Shown here piece by piece: positions 43,173 through 51,911 of a stretch of 64,000 nucleotides of DNA (position 1 is the stretch's first letter; each line of letters begins with the position of its first letter). The notes beneath the pieces are model-generated. The model ran no database searches, was not told where the DNA came from, and worked only from the letters and a program-made list of their open reading frames with translations. The stretch is from Longimicrobiaceae bacterium (lineage in GTDB: Bacteria > Gemmatimonadota > Gemmatimonadetes > Longimicrobiales > Longimicrobiaceae), in assembly GCA_036375715.1 (NCBI GenBank), contig DASVBS010000074.1, forward strand, positions 1 to 64,000, written 5' to 3'. The position numbers and the translations under genes were made by a program.

Positions 43173-44713
43173 CGAAGGCGGCTGCTTCAATCCTGGCCGT
43201 CCTATCAGCCGCCGGCTGTGCGCGCGTGCAGCCGGTGGCCACGCCCACGCCCCCTCCTCCGCCATCGGTGGAGGTGGCGGTATCCGAGCCGGTGCCGCCC
43301 CTCCCGGTGACCGATCTGCCGCGCGAGTTCCGCGGCGTCTGGGTGGCATCGGTCGGCAACATCGACTGGCCCTCGCGACCCGGCTTGCCGGTTGAGCAAC
43401 AGCAGGCGGAGCTCATCCGGATCCTGGACACGGCCGTGGCGCTCGGGCTGAACGCCGTCATCTTCCAGGTTCGGCCCGCCGCCGACGCGCTCTACGTCTC
43501 GCCGCTGGAGCCCTGGTCCGAGTACCTCACCGGGACCATGGGCCAGCCCCCGCAACCGCTGTACGATCCGCTCGAGTTCGCGATCCGCGAGGCTCACCTG
43601 CGCGGGCTCGAATTGCACGCCTGGTTCAACCCGTACCGTGCGCGGCACCCCTCGGGCCGTTCACCCATCTCACCCGACCACCTGAGCCGCACCCGCCCGG
43701 ACCTCGTCAAGCGGTATGGCACGCACCTGTGGATGGATCCCGGAGAGCCCGAGGTGCAGGACCGAACGGTGGAGGTCATCGTCGACGTAGTCCGCCGGTA
43801 CGACATCGACGGCGTGCACATTGACGACTACTTCTATCCGTACCAGGAGCGGAACCGCTCCGGCCGGTTGATCGCCTTTCCCGACGACGAGAGCTACCGC
43901 CGTTATCGAGCGGTGGGCGGAGATCTGCCCCGCGACGACTGGCGTCGCGAAAACGTGAACACGCTGGTGGCCCGGCTTTACCGGGAGATCAAGGAGGCGA
44001 AGCGCTGGGTCAAGTTCGGTATCAGCCCTTTTGGGATCTGGCGGCCGGGCTATCCCCCGTCGGTTCGGGGTCTGGATGCCTATGGCACCCTCTTCGCTGA
44101 TGCGCGGAAGTGGCTCGCCAACGGGTGGGTCGACTATTTTTCCCCGCAACTCTACTGGCGGATCTCCGCCCCCGAGCAGAGCTACCCGGTTCTGCTCGGC
44201 TGGTGGGCGGAGCAGAACACGTTCGGACGGCACCTCTGGCCGGGCAATTACATCGATCGGGTGGGGGATTCACGGCAGTGGCCCGCGGAGGAGATCGTCG
44301 CGCAGATCGAGCTCACCCGAGCCGAGCTTGGGGCAACCGGGAACGTCCTCTTCAGCATGAAGACGCTTCTCCAGAACCCCAGCGGCCTGTGCGAATTGCT
44401 CACTTCCGGACCGTATCGCGGCCCGGCTCTGGTGCCCGCCTCACCCTGGCTCGACGACCGTCGGCCTGATCCCCCGCGCGTGAGCGCCCACTGGACGATG
44501 GACGAAGGGGTGCAGGTCGATCTCGAGCCGGCCGGTGAGGTGCCGGTGCGCTGGTGGGCGGTGCAGACGCTGGAGGGAGGGGAGTGGCGACTGCGCGTGA
44601 TCCCGGCTGAATTGCGAACACTCCAGCTCCCCGGCACCTTCGAGTGGATCGCGGTCCGCGCGATCAGCCTCACCGGGATGGAGAGCGAACCGATTGTCTC
44701 GCCGCTCGCCTGA
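43169..44713 (+). CDS. Lipoprotein with GH10-like (GHL10/DUF187, YddW-type) glycosidase domain
   Basis: A 514-residue extracytoplasmic glycoside hydrolase-like protein. The lipobox SAAGC ends at Cys17. The TIM-barrel domain starts at FRGVWVASVGNIDWPSRPGL and includes LDTAVALGLNAVIFQVRPAADALY, GLELHAWFNPYRA, YDIDGVHIDDYFYP (probable catalytic acid region) and GISPFGIWRPG, matching the E. coli YddW (DigH) family. DigH cleaves denuded peptidoglycan glycan strands. A C-terminal beta-rich module follows from about residue 410. GTG overlaps the glgP stop by four bases. Confidence 0.9.
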   Translation: MTKAAASILAVLSAAGCARVQPVATPTPPPPPSVEVAVSEPVPPLPVTDLPREFRGVWVASVGNIDWPSRPGLPVEQQQAELIRILDTAVALGLNAVIFQVRPAADALYVSPLEPWSEYLTGTMGQPPQPLYDPLEFAIREAHLRGLELHAWFNPYRARHPSGRSPISPDHLSRTRPDLVKRYGTHLWMDPGEPEVQDRTVEVIVDVVRRYDIDGVHIDDYFYPYQERNRSGRLIAFPDDESYRRYRAVGGDLPRDDWRRENVNTLVARLYREIKEAKRWVKFGISPFGIWRPGYPPSVRGLDAYGTLFADARKWLANGWVDYFSPQLYWRISAPEQSYPVLLGWWAEQNTFGRHLWPGNYIDRVGDSRQWPAEEIVAQIELTRAELGATGNVLFSMKTLLQNPSGLCELLTSGPYRGPALVPASPWLDDRRPDPPRVSAHWTMDEGVQVDLEPAGEVPVRWWAVQTLEGGEWRLRVIPAELRTLQLPGTFEWIAVRAISLTGMESEPIVSPLA

Positions 44714-44757
44714 ATGCGAAGCACCGACTCGATTCTCGACCCCTACGCGGAGGCCGG

Positions 44758-45990
44758 ATGCTGATCCGGATAGTGCTGCTCGTGGCCCTGCTTGCCGGTT
44801 GTGTTCCCGCCCGCCGCGCCGCTGTACCACCGCCCGAGCCATCGCCTCCACCGGTCGCCATGACCCTGATCCGTGCAGCGCCAGAGGAGGTGGGAATGAG
44901 CCCTCGTCTGGACGAGCGGCTCGACTCCCTGCTCTCGGCCGCCGTGGCCGAGGGGGTCGCGCCCGCGGTGGCCGCTGCAGTCGGGCGTTACGGCCGGCTG
45001 GTGTACCTGAAGGGGTTCGGCACCACGCATGGTGCACCGGGCTATCGGCCCGTCGATCCCGAGACGATGTTCGACCTGGCCTCTCTCACCAAGGTGGTCG
45101 CCACCACCACCGCGGCCATGATGCTGGAGGATGAGGGGAGGTTGGATCTCAACCGCACCGTCGCCAGCTATCTTCCGGAGTTCTCCGACCCGGCGAAGGC
45201 GAGCATCACGGTCGAGCAGCTCCTCACCCACTCGGGGGGTCTGGAGGCCTTTGCGCGCCTGTTCGAGACCTATCGCGGGCGCGCGGAGTACCTGCAGGCG
45301 ATCAATAGCCGTCCGCTGCAGTATCCGCCCGGCACGGGGACGGTGTACAGCGACTGGGACATGATCCTCCTGCAGCTCGTGATCGAACGCATCACGGGCC
45401 AGCCGCTCGACCGCCTGGTGACGGAAAGAATCTTCCAGCCGCTGGGTATGTCGCGCACGATGTTCACGCCGCCGCCCTCCCTCGCCGAAAATATCGCGGC
45501 TACCGAGGTGGATGAGTCGCGCGGCGGACTCATCCACGGAGTCGTCCACGATCCGAATGCCTGGGCGATGGGGGGCGTGGCCGGGCACGCAGGACTCTTC
45601 TCCACCGCCTCCGACCTCGCCATTTTTGCCCAGATGATGTTGAACGGCGGCTGGTACGACGAGGTGCGCCTCCTGCGCCCGGAGACCATCGCGCGCTGGA
45701 CCGCGCGGCAATCCCCGTACTCGAGCCGCGCGTTGGGTTGGGACACCCCTTCCGGAGAGTCCAGCTCGGGCCGCTACTTCTCGGCGCGTGCCTTCGGCCA
45801 TACCGGCTTCACCGGCACCTCGATGTGGATGGACCCTGAGCGCGGACTCTTCGTGATCCTGTTGACGAACCGGGTAGATCCCACCGCCGAGAATCAGAAG
45901 CACGTTCCGTTGAGGCGCTCCTTCGCCGATGCGGTGCAGCGCGCCGTGATCGATGCACCGCTGATCGACTGGGAGGTACAGAGGGAGTAG
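44758..45990 (+). CDS. Beta-lactamase-family serine hydrolase lipoprotein
   Basis: A 410-residue class C beta-lactamase/penicillin-binding-type hydrolase. The lipoprotein signal is LLVALLAGC (Cys15). The nucleophile is in LASLTKVVATTTA (S-x-x-K), the second motif is YSD and the third HTGFTG. The neighbouring segment PPGTGTVYSDWDMILLQLVIE is typical of the S12 family (EstB/FlpA-like). It may cleave peptidoglycan peptides, D-amino-acid bonds or esters, and antibiotic resistance is not indicated. It is 44 bases after the YddW-like gene, and the pair suggests cell-wall turnover. Confidence 0.88.
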   Translation: MLIRIVLLVALLAGCVPARRAAVPPPEPSPPPVAMTLIRAAPEEVGMSPRLDERLDSLLSAAVAEGVAPAVAAAVGRYGRLVYLKGFGTTHGAPGYRPVDPETMFDLASLTKVVATTTAAMMLEDEGRLDLNRTVASYLPEFSDPAKASITVEQLLTHSGGLEAFARLFETYRGRAEYLQAINSRPLQYPPGTGTVYSDWDMILLQLVIERITGQPLDRLVTERIFQPLGMSRTMFTPPPSLAENIAATEVDESRGGLIHGVVHDPNAWAMGGVAGHAGLFSTASDLAIFAQMMLNGGWYDEVRLLRPETIARWTARQSPYSSRALGWDTPSGESSSGRYFSARAFGHTGFTGTSMWMDPERGLFVILLTNRVDPTAENQKHVPLRRSFADAVQRAVIDAPLIDWEVQRE

Positions 45991-46078
45991 CAACGGAGTA
46001 GGGAGGAGACGGGCAGTAGTGCGCCCTGCACGCACGAGCGGCCAGGACGCTGTTCACTCTTCGACCATCACGTTTCAG

Positions 46079-48049
46079 ATGTCCAATCCACTTAGTGCCA
46101 GTGCGCGCGCCCGGCGGCTCGGACGGGAGCGGCTAAACGTGGTCATCTTCGATGACTACGACGAGATGACCAAGACCTCGGCCAGGCGAATCGCCGAGAT
46201 CATTCGAGAGAAGGACGCTGCCGGGAAGCGGGCTGTGCTGGGCCTGGCGACCGGGAGCACGCCGATCAGTATCTATCGCGAGCTGATCCGGATGCACCGG
46301 GAAGAGGGGCTCAGCTTTCGCAACGTGGTGACTTTCAACCTCGACGAATACTACCCGATGCAGCCGGACAGCATTCACAGCTTCCGGCGCTTCATGTGGG
46401 AGAACTTCTTCGACGAGATCGACATCCTCCCCGAGAACGTGCACATCCTGCGCGGCGACCTTCCCCGCGAGGAGATGGAGGCCCACGCGCAGGAGTTCGA
46501 GCGCCAGATCCAGGAGGCGGGGGGGATCGACTACCAGATCCTCGGCATCGGCAAGACGGGGCACATCGGTTTCAACGAGCCGGGCTCCGGGTTCGATAGC
46601 CGGACGCGCATCGTGGCGCTGGACACGCTGACGCGGCGCGACGCGGCGGCCGACTTCTTTGGCGAGGACGCGGTGCCGACCGAGGGCATCACCATGGGGA
46701 TCGCCACGATCCTCGACGCGCGGGAGATCGTGCTGCTCGCCACCGGCGAGCACAAGGCGCGGATCATCCGCCGGGCTGTGGAGGGCGAGATCACCCCCGA
46801 CGTTCCCGCGACCTACCTCCAGGAGCACCCGAACACCATCGTCTATCTCGACCGCGCGGCGGCGGGCGAGCTAACGCGCATCAAAACTCCGTGGGTGGTG
46901 GGCGAGGTAACCTGGACGCGACCACTCGAGATCCAGGCGGTCATCTGGCTCTCGCAGGAGACGGGCAAATCGATCCTGCGGCTCGACACTCCTGATTACC
47001 GCCGCCACCACCTCAGCTCTCTGGTTGCTCGCTACGGCAGCGCCGGGCCCCTGAACGGGGAGGTTTTCAACGCCCTCCTCTCGAAGATTCGCGGGAGGAG
47101 CCGGCTCCCCAGCGGGAAGAGGATTCTCGTCTTCAGCCCCCACCCGGACGACGATGTGATCTCCGCTGGCGGGATCCTGAACAAGCTGCATCAGAACGGC
47201 AACGACATCATCGTCGCGTATCAGACCTCGGGGAATATCGCCGTCTTCGATCACGAGGTGCGGCGCTATCTCGACTTCGTCCGCCGGAGCAAGGATTGTT
47301 TCGGTATCGCCGGGAGCGACCTCGAGCGACGCCTGGAGGAGATCGAAAGCTTCCTCGCCACCAAGGAGCGCGGCCAGGTCGACATCCCGGTGGTACAGGA
47401 GCTCAAGCGTGCGATCCGCGAAGCCGAGGCCGTCTCGGGCATCGAGACTTTCGGGATGCGGCGCGACCAGGCTCGCTTCCTCAACCTCCCCTTCTATCAG
47501 ACGGGGAAGGTGAAGAAAGACCCCATCGGGGAACGGGACGTCGAGATCACGCTGGCGCTCATCGAGGAGCACCGACCCGAATACATCCTCGTGGCGGGAG
47601 ACCTCTCCGATCCGCACGGCACCCACCGGATGTGCCTCGAGGCAGTGGAGCTGGCTCTCAAGCGCTACAGCGGTGAGCCACCCGAGATCTGGTACTACCG
47701 GGGCGCCTGGCAGGAGTGGAGCGTGGCCGAAGCCGACGTGCTCGTGCCTATGTCCGAGGACGAGCTGCGCCAGAAGATCCTCGCCATCTTCAAGCACCAG
47801 AGCCAGAAGGATCGTGCCCCCTTCCCGGGCGAGGACGACCGCGAGTTCTGGCAGCGCGTGGAGGAGCGGAACACCACGACGGCACGCATCGTCGATTCGC
47901 TCGGCCTGCCCGAGTACTTCGCCATGGAGGCGTACGTGGTGCGCCAGGGAGGGGAGCCGGTGGAGCGGGAGATGATCTCCACGGCCGCGCTTGCCTCGCC
48001 ACCGCGGCTGCGACGCGCCAGCGACCGAATGGCCATCGGAGGCCGATAG
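46079..48049 (+). CDS. Fusion of glucosamine-6-phosphate deaminase-like (NagB) and PIG-L deacetylase domains
   Basis: A 656-residue bifunctional protein. The N-terminal half (about residues 20-290) is NagB-like: LGLATGSTPISIYREL, VTFNLDEYYPM, GIGKTGHIGFNEPGSGF, TMGIATILDA and ATGEHKARII. In enteric NagB the loop reads N-D-G-H; here it is K-T-G-H, so the Asp141 equivalent is Thr160, while His162 and Glu167 remain. The C-terminal half is PIG-L-type with FSPHPDDDVISAGG (about 352-365) and DPHGTHRM. Related fusions occur in Bacteroidetes. A probable role is deacetylation and deamination of an N-acetylhexosamine derivative in amino-sugar salvage. Confidence 0.88.
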   Translation: MSNPLSASARARRLGRERLNVVIFDDYDEMTKTSARRIAEIIREKDAAGKRAVLGLATGSTPISIYRELIRMHREEGLSFRNVVTFNLDEYYPMQPDSIHSFRRFMWENFFDEIDILPENVHILRGDLPREEMEAHAQEFERQIQEAGGIDYQILGIGKTGHIGFNEPGSGFDSRTRIVALDTLTRRDAAADFFGEDAVPTEGITMGIATILDAREIVLLATGEHKARIIRRAVEGEITPDVPATYLQEHPNTIVYLDRAAAGELTRIKTPWVVGEVTWTRPLEIQAVIWLSQETGKSILRLDTPDYRRHHLSSLVARYGSAGPLNGEVFNALLSKIRGRSRLPSGKRILVFSPHPDDDVISAGGILNKLHQNGNDIIVAYQTSGNIAVFDHEVRRYLDFVRRSKDCFGIAGSDLERRLEEIESFLATKERGQVDIPVVQELKRAIREAEAVSGIETFGMRRDQARFLNLPFYQTGKVKKDPIGERDVEITLALIEEHRPEYILVAGDLSDPHGTHRMCLEAVELALKRYSGEPPEIWYYRGAWQEWSVAEADVLVPMSEDELRQKILAIFKHQSQKDRAPFPGEDDREFWQRVEERNTTTARIVDSLGLPEYFAMEAYVVRQGGEPVEREMISTAALASPPRLRRASDRMAIGGR

Positions 48050-48082
48050 AGGATAGCGGGCTCGCACGCGCGTCGAGCGCGT

Positions 48083-48997
48083 ATGCACGTCCTCGCGGTG
48101 GACGGTGGTGGGACGCGGACCACCATCGCCCTCGCGGACGGTGACGGCCGCGAGCTCGTGCGACGCACGGGACCCGCCGGGATCGTCGATCCACGCTGGC
48201 CGCTGGCCGCGGCCGAGGCGGTGGTCGGGCTCGCGCGGAGCGTGCTCGACGCCGCCGGGGTTGTGCCGCCCGTGGAGGTGCTGTGCGCCGGCCTTGCCGG
48301 TTCAGGCGATGCGTCCTCCCGAGAGATCGTGCGCCGCGGGCTGATTTCCGCTGGCCTTGCGCGTCGGGTCGTGGTGTGCTCGGACGGCGAGATCGCGCTG
48401 GAAGGGGCGCTGATGGGCGGGGCGGGAGTGCTTCTCGTGGCGGGGACCGGTTCGATCGCCTGGGGGCGGGGGGAGGATGGGCGCGTCGCGCGCTGCGGGG
48501 GGTGGGGACGGATTGTGGGTGACGAGGGAAGCGCCTACTGGCTCGGGCGAGAGGCGTTGCGCGCGGTGCTGCGGGCGGCGGATGGGCGCGGGGAGGACAC
48601 CACGCTGCGCAGTCGGGTGATCGGCCCCGGGCGGGTGGTGGCGGCCGCGGAGGCGATTTCCGGCTGGACCGCCCGGGCGACCAAAGCCCAGATCGCAGCG
48701 CTTGCTCGCGATGTGGTGGAGGCGGCAGCGGAGGGAGACGGCGTCGCCCGGCGTCTGCTTCGCGACGCCGCGGCGGCGCTGGCGGAGCACGCGACCACAC
48801 TGGCGCGCAGGCTCGCCCCGTGGTCGGGAGCGGTGCCGGTGGTTCTGCACGGTGGGCTCGCCGGCGAGAGCGCCTTTTCGACTCTGGTGGTCGACCTGCT
48901 CAGCCGGGCAAGGGGCTGGGACGGCGGGGCTCTGGAGATCCGCTACCCGCTCACCGACCCGGTCACGGGGGCAATCCGGCTAGCGCTGCGCTCTTGA
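48083..48997 (+). CDS. BadF/BadG/BcrA/BcrD-type ATPase, probable N-acetylglucosamine/amino-sugar kinase
   Basis: A 304-residue actin-fold kinase. VLAVDGGGTRTTIALAD is the phosphate-1 loop, DGEIALEGALMGGAGVLLVAGTGSIA the phosphate-2 region, and GGWGRIVGDEGSAYWLGREA the conserved segment of GlcNAc kinases of this family. It is 33 bases after the NagB/PIG-L gene. Together they would phosphorylate and then deaminate amino sugars released by the preceding hydrolases. Exact sugar specificity is inferred. Confidence 0.85.
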   Translation: MHVLAVDGGGTRTTIALADGDGRELVRRTGPAGIVDPRWPLAAAEAVVGLARSVLDAAGVVPPVEVLCAGLAGSGDASSREIVRRGLISAGLARRVVVCSDGEIALEGALMGGAGVLLVAGTGSIAWGRGEDGRVARCGGWGRIVGDEGSAYWLGREALRAVLRAADGRGEDTTLRSRVIGPGRVVAAAEAISGWTARATKAQIAALARDVVEAAAEGDGVARRLLRDAAAALAEHATTLARRLAPWSGAVPVVLHGGLAGESAFSTLVVDLLSRARGWDGGALEIRYPLTDPVTGAIRLALRS

Positions 48998-49033
48998 TCC
49001 TGGGCTCTCGGCGGGCCGTCCCGGCCAGCCTGC

Positions 49034-50254
49034 TCAGCGGCCGGTCGCCGAACGCCGGGCGCCGCCGGTGTAGATCTGCAGTCCCAGCTCGGTCCGCTCC
49101 CCCGCCGGCGAGGTACGGATGAAAGGCCGCAGCAAAGGGCCTCCGGTAGTCAGGGCGCCGGCGCCACTCGCCGGTGGCCCGTCGACGCGCGAGCGCGCGT
49201 ACAGGTAAGCCTCCAGCGCTCCCGCCACGGCAATTCCCGCCGCCGCGGCAATCCCCGGGACGAGATAGGTCCGCTCACGGGCCACCACCTCGTACTCGTA
49301 CGGGTTGCCGAAAGGATCCTGCGCAGTTCTCGTCTGGGTGACCTCCTGTTCCCTCAAACCCCACCATAGAGCGGCTGCCGTTCCCCCCAGAACGGCCAGG
49401 CCGGCCACCGGCCGCCGGGTCAGCTGCTGTCCCAGGCCAGGCACGACGAGTCCTCCCGCCAGTGCGGTGACCGCGGAGGTGGTGTTAGCCCGTCGAGTAG
49501 CTTCCGAGGCCCGGAGTGAATCCGCGAAGGCCTGCACCAGCTGCCGGTCTGCCGAGCTGGGGACCAGCTCCAAATAGCGATCCAGGTCGGCGACGGCATC
49601 CGCCACCTGCCCGGCCGCGGCGCGGGCGAGGGCCCGGTTGTAATGGGCCGCGGCCCAGGTCGGGCGCCGTTCGATCACGTTGCTGAAGGCGCGCACGGCC
49701 GCGGAGTATCGCTGTCCCTCGAGCGCCTCGAGACCGGCGCGGACCATGGCGGCCACCTCGTCTCGGTCGTCGCCCTGGGCGTTGGAGAGCAGCTGCCGCA
49801 TCCGTTCGCGAACGACGGGGAGCTCGGATCCGTTGGGAGCTACTCGCAGGTACTTGCAGTACTCCTCCGCGGCGCGATCGAGCTCTCCGCGTTCCTCGTA
49901 GATGCGTGCCAGTCGGTAAGCGATGATCGGATTACCCGGGTCGAGTCGGGCGGCGCGCTCGAGCGCGTCCGCCGCGGCCTCCTGGTCGCCGAGGATCGCG
50001 GCCTCGGTGCCCAGGGTCAGCAGGGAGTCGACCGCCGCCAGCGAGGGGGTGTTGATCAGGGAAGGGACGGGTGCGGGACGGCACAGCTCGAGCGGATCCG
50101 GCTCCAGGGCGGTCTTCGGGGTGAGTGTCTGCCCGTGGAGCGGCGGCGCCGCTTCCAGGCTGGCGAAGAGCATTGCCGCAAGGGCCGCATAGCGAGGCAG
50201 CGATCCCATCCGACCGCTCGGTCGGTGCGCTGGCACCGCTGTGTGGAGCAGCAT
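49034..50254 (-). CDS. TPR-repeat membrane/secreted protein
   Basis: A protein of 406 residues from ATG 50254 (or 391 from ATG 50209, which gives a tidier signal peptide starting MGSLPRYAALAAMLF). TPR motifs are seen around ALGDQEAAADALERAARLDPGNPIIAYRLARIY, ELDRAAEEYCKYL and RAFSNVIERRPTWAAAHYNRALARA. The C-terminal half has hydrophobic segments (ALAGGLVVPGLGQQLTRRPVAGLAVLGG and LVPGIAAAAGIAVAGALEAYL), like TM2/DUF5683-type proteins. It is the last gene of the kinase-BIG2-TPR operon, eight bases after the BIG2 stop, and could be a scaffold or substrate for the kinase. Confidence 0.8.
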   Translation of the reverse strand: MLLHTAVPAHRPSGRMGSLPRYAALAAMLFASLEAAPPLHGQTLTPKTALEPDPLELCRPAPVPSLINTPSLAAVDSLLTLGTEAAILGDQEAAADALERAARLDPGNPIIAYRLARIYEERGELDRAAEEYCKYLRVAPNGSELPVVRERMRQLLSNAQGDDRDEVAAMVRAGLEALEGQRYSAAVRAFSNVIERRPTWAAAHYNRALARAAAGQVADAVADLDRYLELVPSSADRQLVQAFADSLRASEATRRANTTSAVTALAGGLVVPGLGQQLTRRPVAGLAVLGGTAAALWWGLREQEVTQTRTAQDPFGNPYEYEVVARERTYLVPGIAAAAGIAVAGALEAYLYARSRVDGPPASGAGALTTGGPLLRPFIRTSPAGERTELGLQIYTGGARRSATGR

Positions 50255-50262
50255 GGTTCGGA

Positions 50263-51909
50263 TCAGTCCCGCATGGCTCGGAAGACCACTCGATTCACCC
50301 CTTCGACGGAAGCCCAGGCGGCCCAGAACAGGTCCAGCCCTCCCCCCAACGTCCAGGTCGAGGTGGCGAGTCCCTCCTCGTCTGTGACAGTTGTTTCCGG
50401 GTCCATCGATCCGGTGGTCGTGCTCCACTCCACCGTCACGCGCGGCACCGGGTCCCCGTCCAGATCCACAACGCGTACGACGAGCGGATCCTCCAACGAC
50501 TCACCGCTGTTGCCCTCCTGGTTGTTCCCGCTCACGATCTCGATTCGCGCAGGCCTGCCGAATACCTGTACTTCGGCAGTCGCCTCCTGCCCTTCGCTGC
50601 GGGCAACGATCTCGGCCTTGCCCTTGGCGACGGCGGTGACCTCGCCCTCGTCGTCGACGACCGCCACCGACTCGTCACTGCTTTCCCACTCGACCTCCCG
50701 GTCGGTCAGCACCGTTCCATCCTCTGCCCTCAGCGTTGCCTGGATGTCCGCGGACTCGCCGATCGCGAGCTCGAGCGAGGTAGGATCCAGCTCGATGCTG
50801 TGTACGGGTGGGGGAACGACCGTGACCCTGGCGCTTCCCTCATGTCCCTCGCTGCGAGCGGTGATGACGGTCTCACCCGGACGGCGTCCCGTGACGACGC
50901 CGTCGCGGTCGACCTGGGCAGTGCGGGAATCTTCACTTTTCCACTCGACCTTCCGGTCGGTCAGCACCACCCCGTTCGCCGCTCGCACGATCGCCTCCAG
51001 CGTGAGCGATGCCCCCACCACTATCTCGACCTCATCCGGTTCCACCTCGACGCTTCCGACCTCCAGGTCTTCCACGGAAACCTGGGCGGCCCCGCTCTTC
51101 CCTTCGCTGGTCGCGGTGATCGTAGCGCTCCCCGCGCGCACCGCCGTCACAAGCCCTCGTTTGTCCACCCGCGCGACCCTCTCGTCGCTGCTGCTCCACT
51201 CCACGTCCCGGCCGCTCAGCACCGCGCCGTCTTCGGAGCGCGTGATCGCTTCGAGCTGTTGCGTCTCCCCGACAATGAGCTCCAACGACTCTGGGGTGAT
51301 CTCTACGGAAGCAACCGGCTGGGGACCGACCGCCACGCCAGCGCTGCCGCTCCGTCCATCGATCGTGGCGACCACCTCGGCGGCTCCGAGCCGGAGTGCC
51401 TTGGCCAGCCCTTCGCTGGAAACGGAGACCACCTCCGGATCCGAGCTGGACCACTCCACCGACTCGACGTCGAGCTCGTTCCCGTCCTCGTCCAGGGCGC
51501 GCGCCTCGAACTGCCGTTCCTGCCCCACCAGGAGCGCGACCGACGCCGGCAGGACCTGCACGCGGTGGGGGCGGCGATTCTGCACTACGATCGTCGCGAT
51601 GCTGCTGACTCCATTGGCGCTGGCTGCCACCCGGACCGTTCCGGGAGCCCTTCCGAGCACTTCGCCGTTTTCCGAGACGGTGGCGATGAGCGTGTCCTCG
51701 CTGGACCAGAACAGCCTGGCGTCGCTGACAGGATTCGATTCCGGGTCGAGCACGGTCGCCTGCAGCTGCACGGTCGCTCCGACCGTCACCACCGCCTGAT
51801 CCGGTTCGATGCTGAGTGCCCCGATCTCTTGCCGCGCGGTTTCGGAAGGGGAGTCGCAGGAAACCAGTAGCCCGAGCACGATCGCAAGAGCGGCGCGCAC
51901 AGGGTTCAC
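50263..51909 (-). CDS. Lipoprotein with five BIG2 Ig-like domains
   Basis: A 548-residue cell-surface or periplasmic protein. The lipobox LLVSC places Cys18 at the mature N-terminus. Five tandem bacterial Ig-like (BIG2) domains of about 83 residues follow (starting near residues 30, 113, 198, 283 and 366), each with the pattern L..W.S.D...V..G.VT....G...ITA. A final Big_1-like domain lies at about 455-545. Such repeats usually act as stalks or adhesins. It starts two bases after the kinase stop, so it is coexpressed with the kinase. Confidence 0.88.
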   Translation of the reverse strand: MNPVRAALAIVLGLLVSCDSPSETARQEIGALSIEPDQAVVTVGATVQLQATVLDPESNPVSDARLFWSSEDTLIATVSENGEVLGRAPGTVRVAASANGVSSIATIVVQNRRPHRVQVLPASVALLVGQERQFEARALDEDGNELDVESVEWSSSDPEVVSVSSEGLAKALRLGAAEVVATIDGRSGSAGVAVGPQPVASVEITPESLELIVGETQQLEAITRSEDGAVLSGRDVEWSSSDERVARVDKRGLVTAVRAGSATITATSEGKSGAAQVSVEDLEVGSVEVEPDEVEIVVGASLTLEAIVRAANGVVLTDRKVEWKSEDSRTAQVDRDGVVTGRRPGETVITARSEGHEGSARVTVVPPPVHSIELDPTSLELAIGESADIQATLRAEDGTVLTDREVEWESSDESVAVVDDEGEVTAVAKGKAEIVARSEGQEATAEVQVFGRPARIEIVSGNNQEGNSGESLEDPLVVRVVDLDGDPVPRVTVEWSTTTGSMDPETTVTDEEGLATSTWTLGGGLDLFWAAWASVEGVNRVVFRAMRD

Positions 51910-51911
51910 GG

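Noticed and set aside
40284-43349. A 1021-codon minus-strand open frame opposite glgP
   Set aside because: It is a shadow of the strongly recognisable phosphorylase; its composition is Arg/His/Val-rich and no domain is seen.
44758-45990. Serine hydrolase considered as an antibiotic-resistance beta-lactamase
   Set aside because: The motifs fit the broad S12 family, and the context is cell-wall/sugar turnover with no resistance or mobility genes.
50125-51870. A 581-codon plus-strand open frame opposite the BIG2 lipoprotein
   Set aside because: It has no recognisable domain; the minus strand gives a clear lipobox and five BIG2 repeats.
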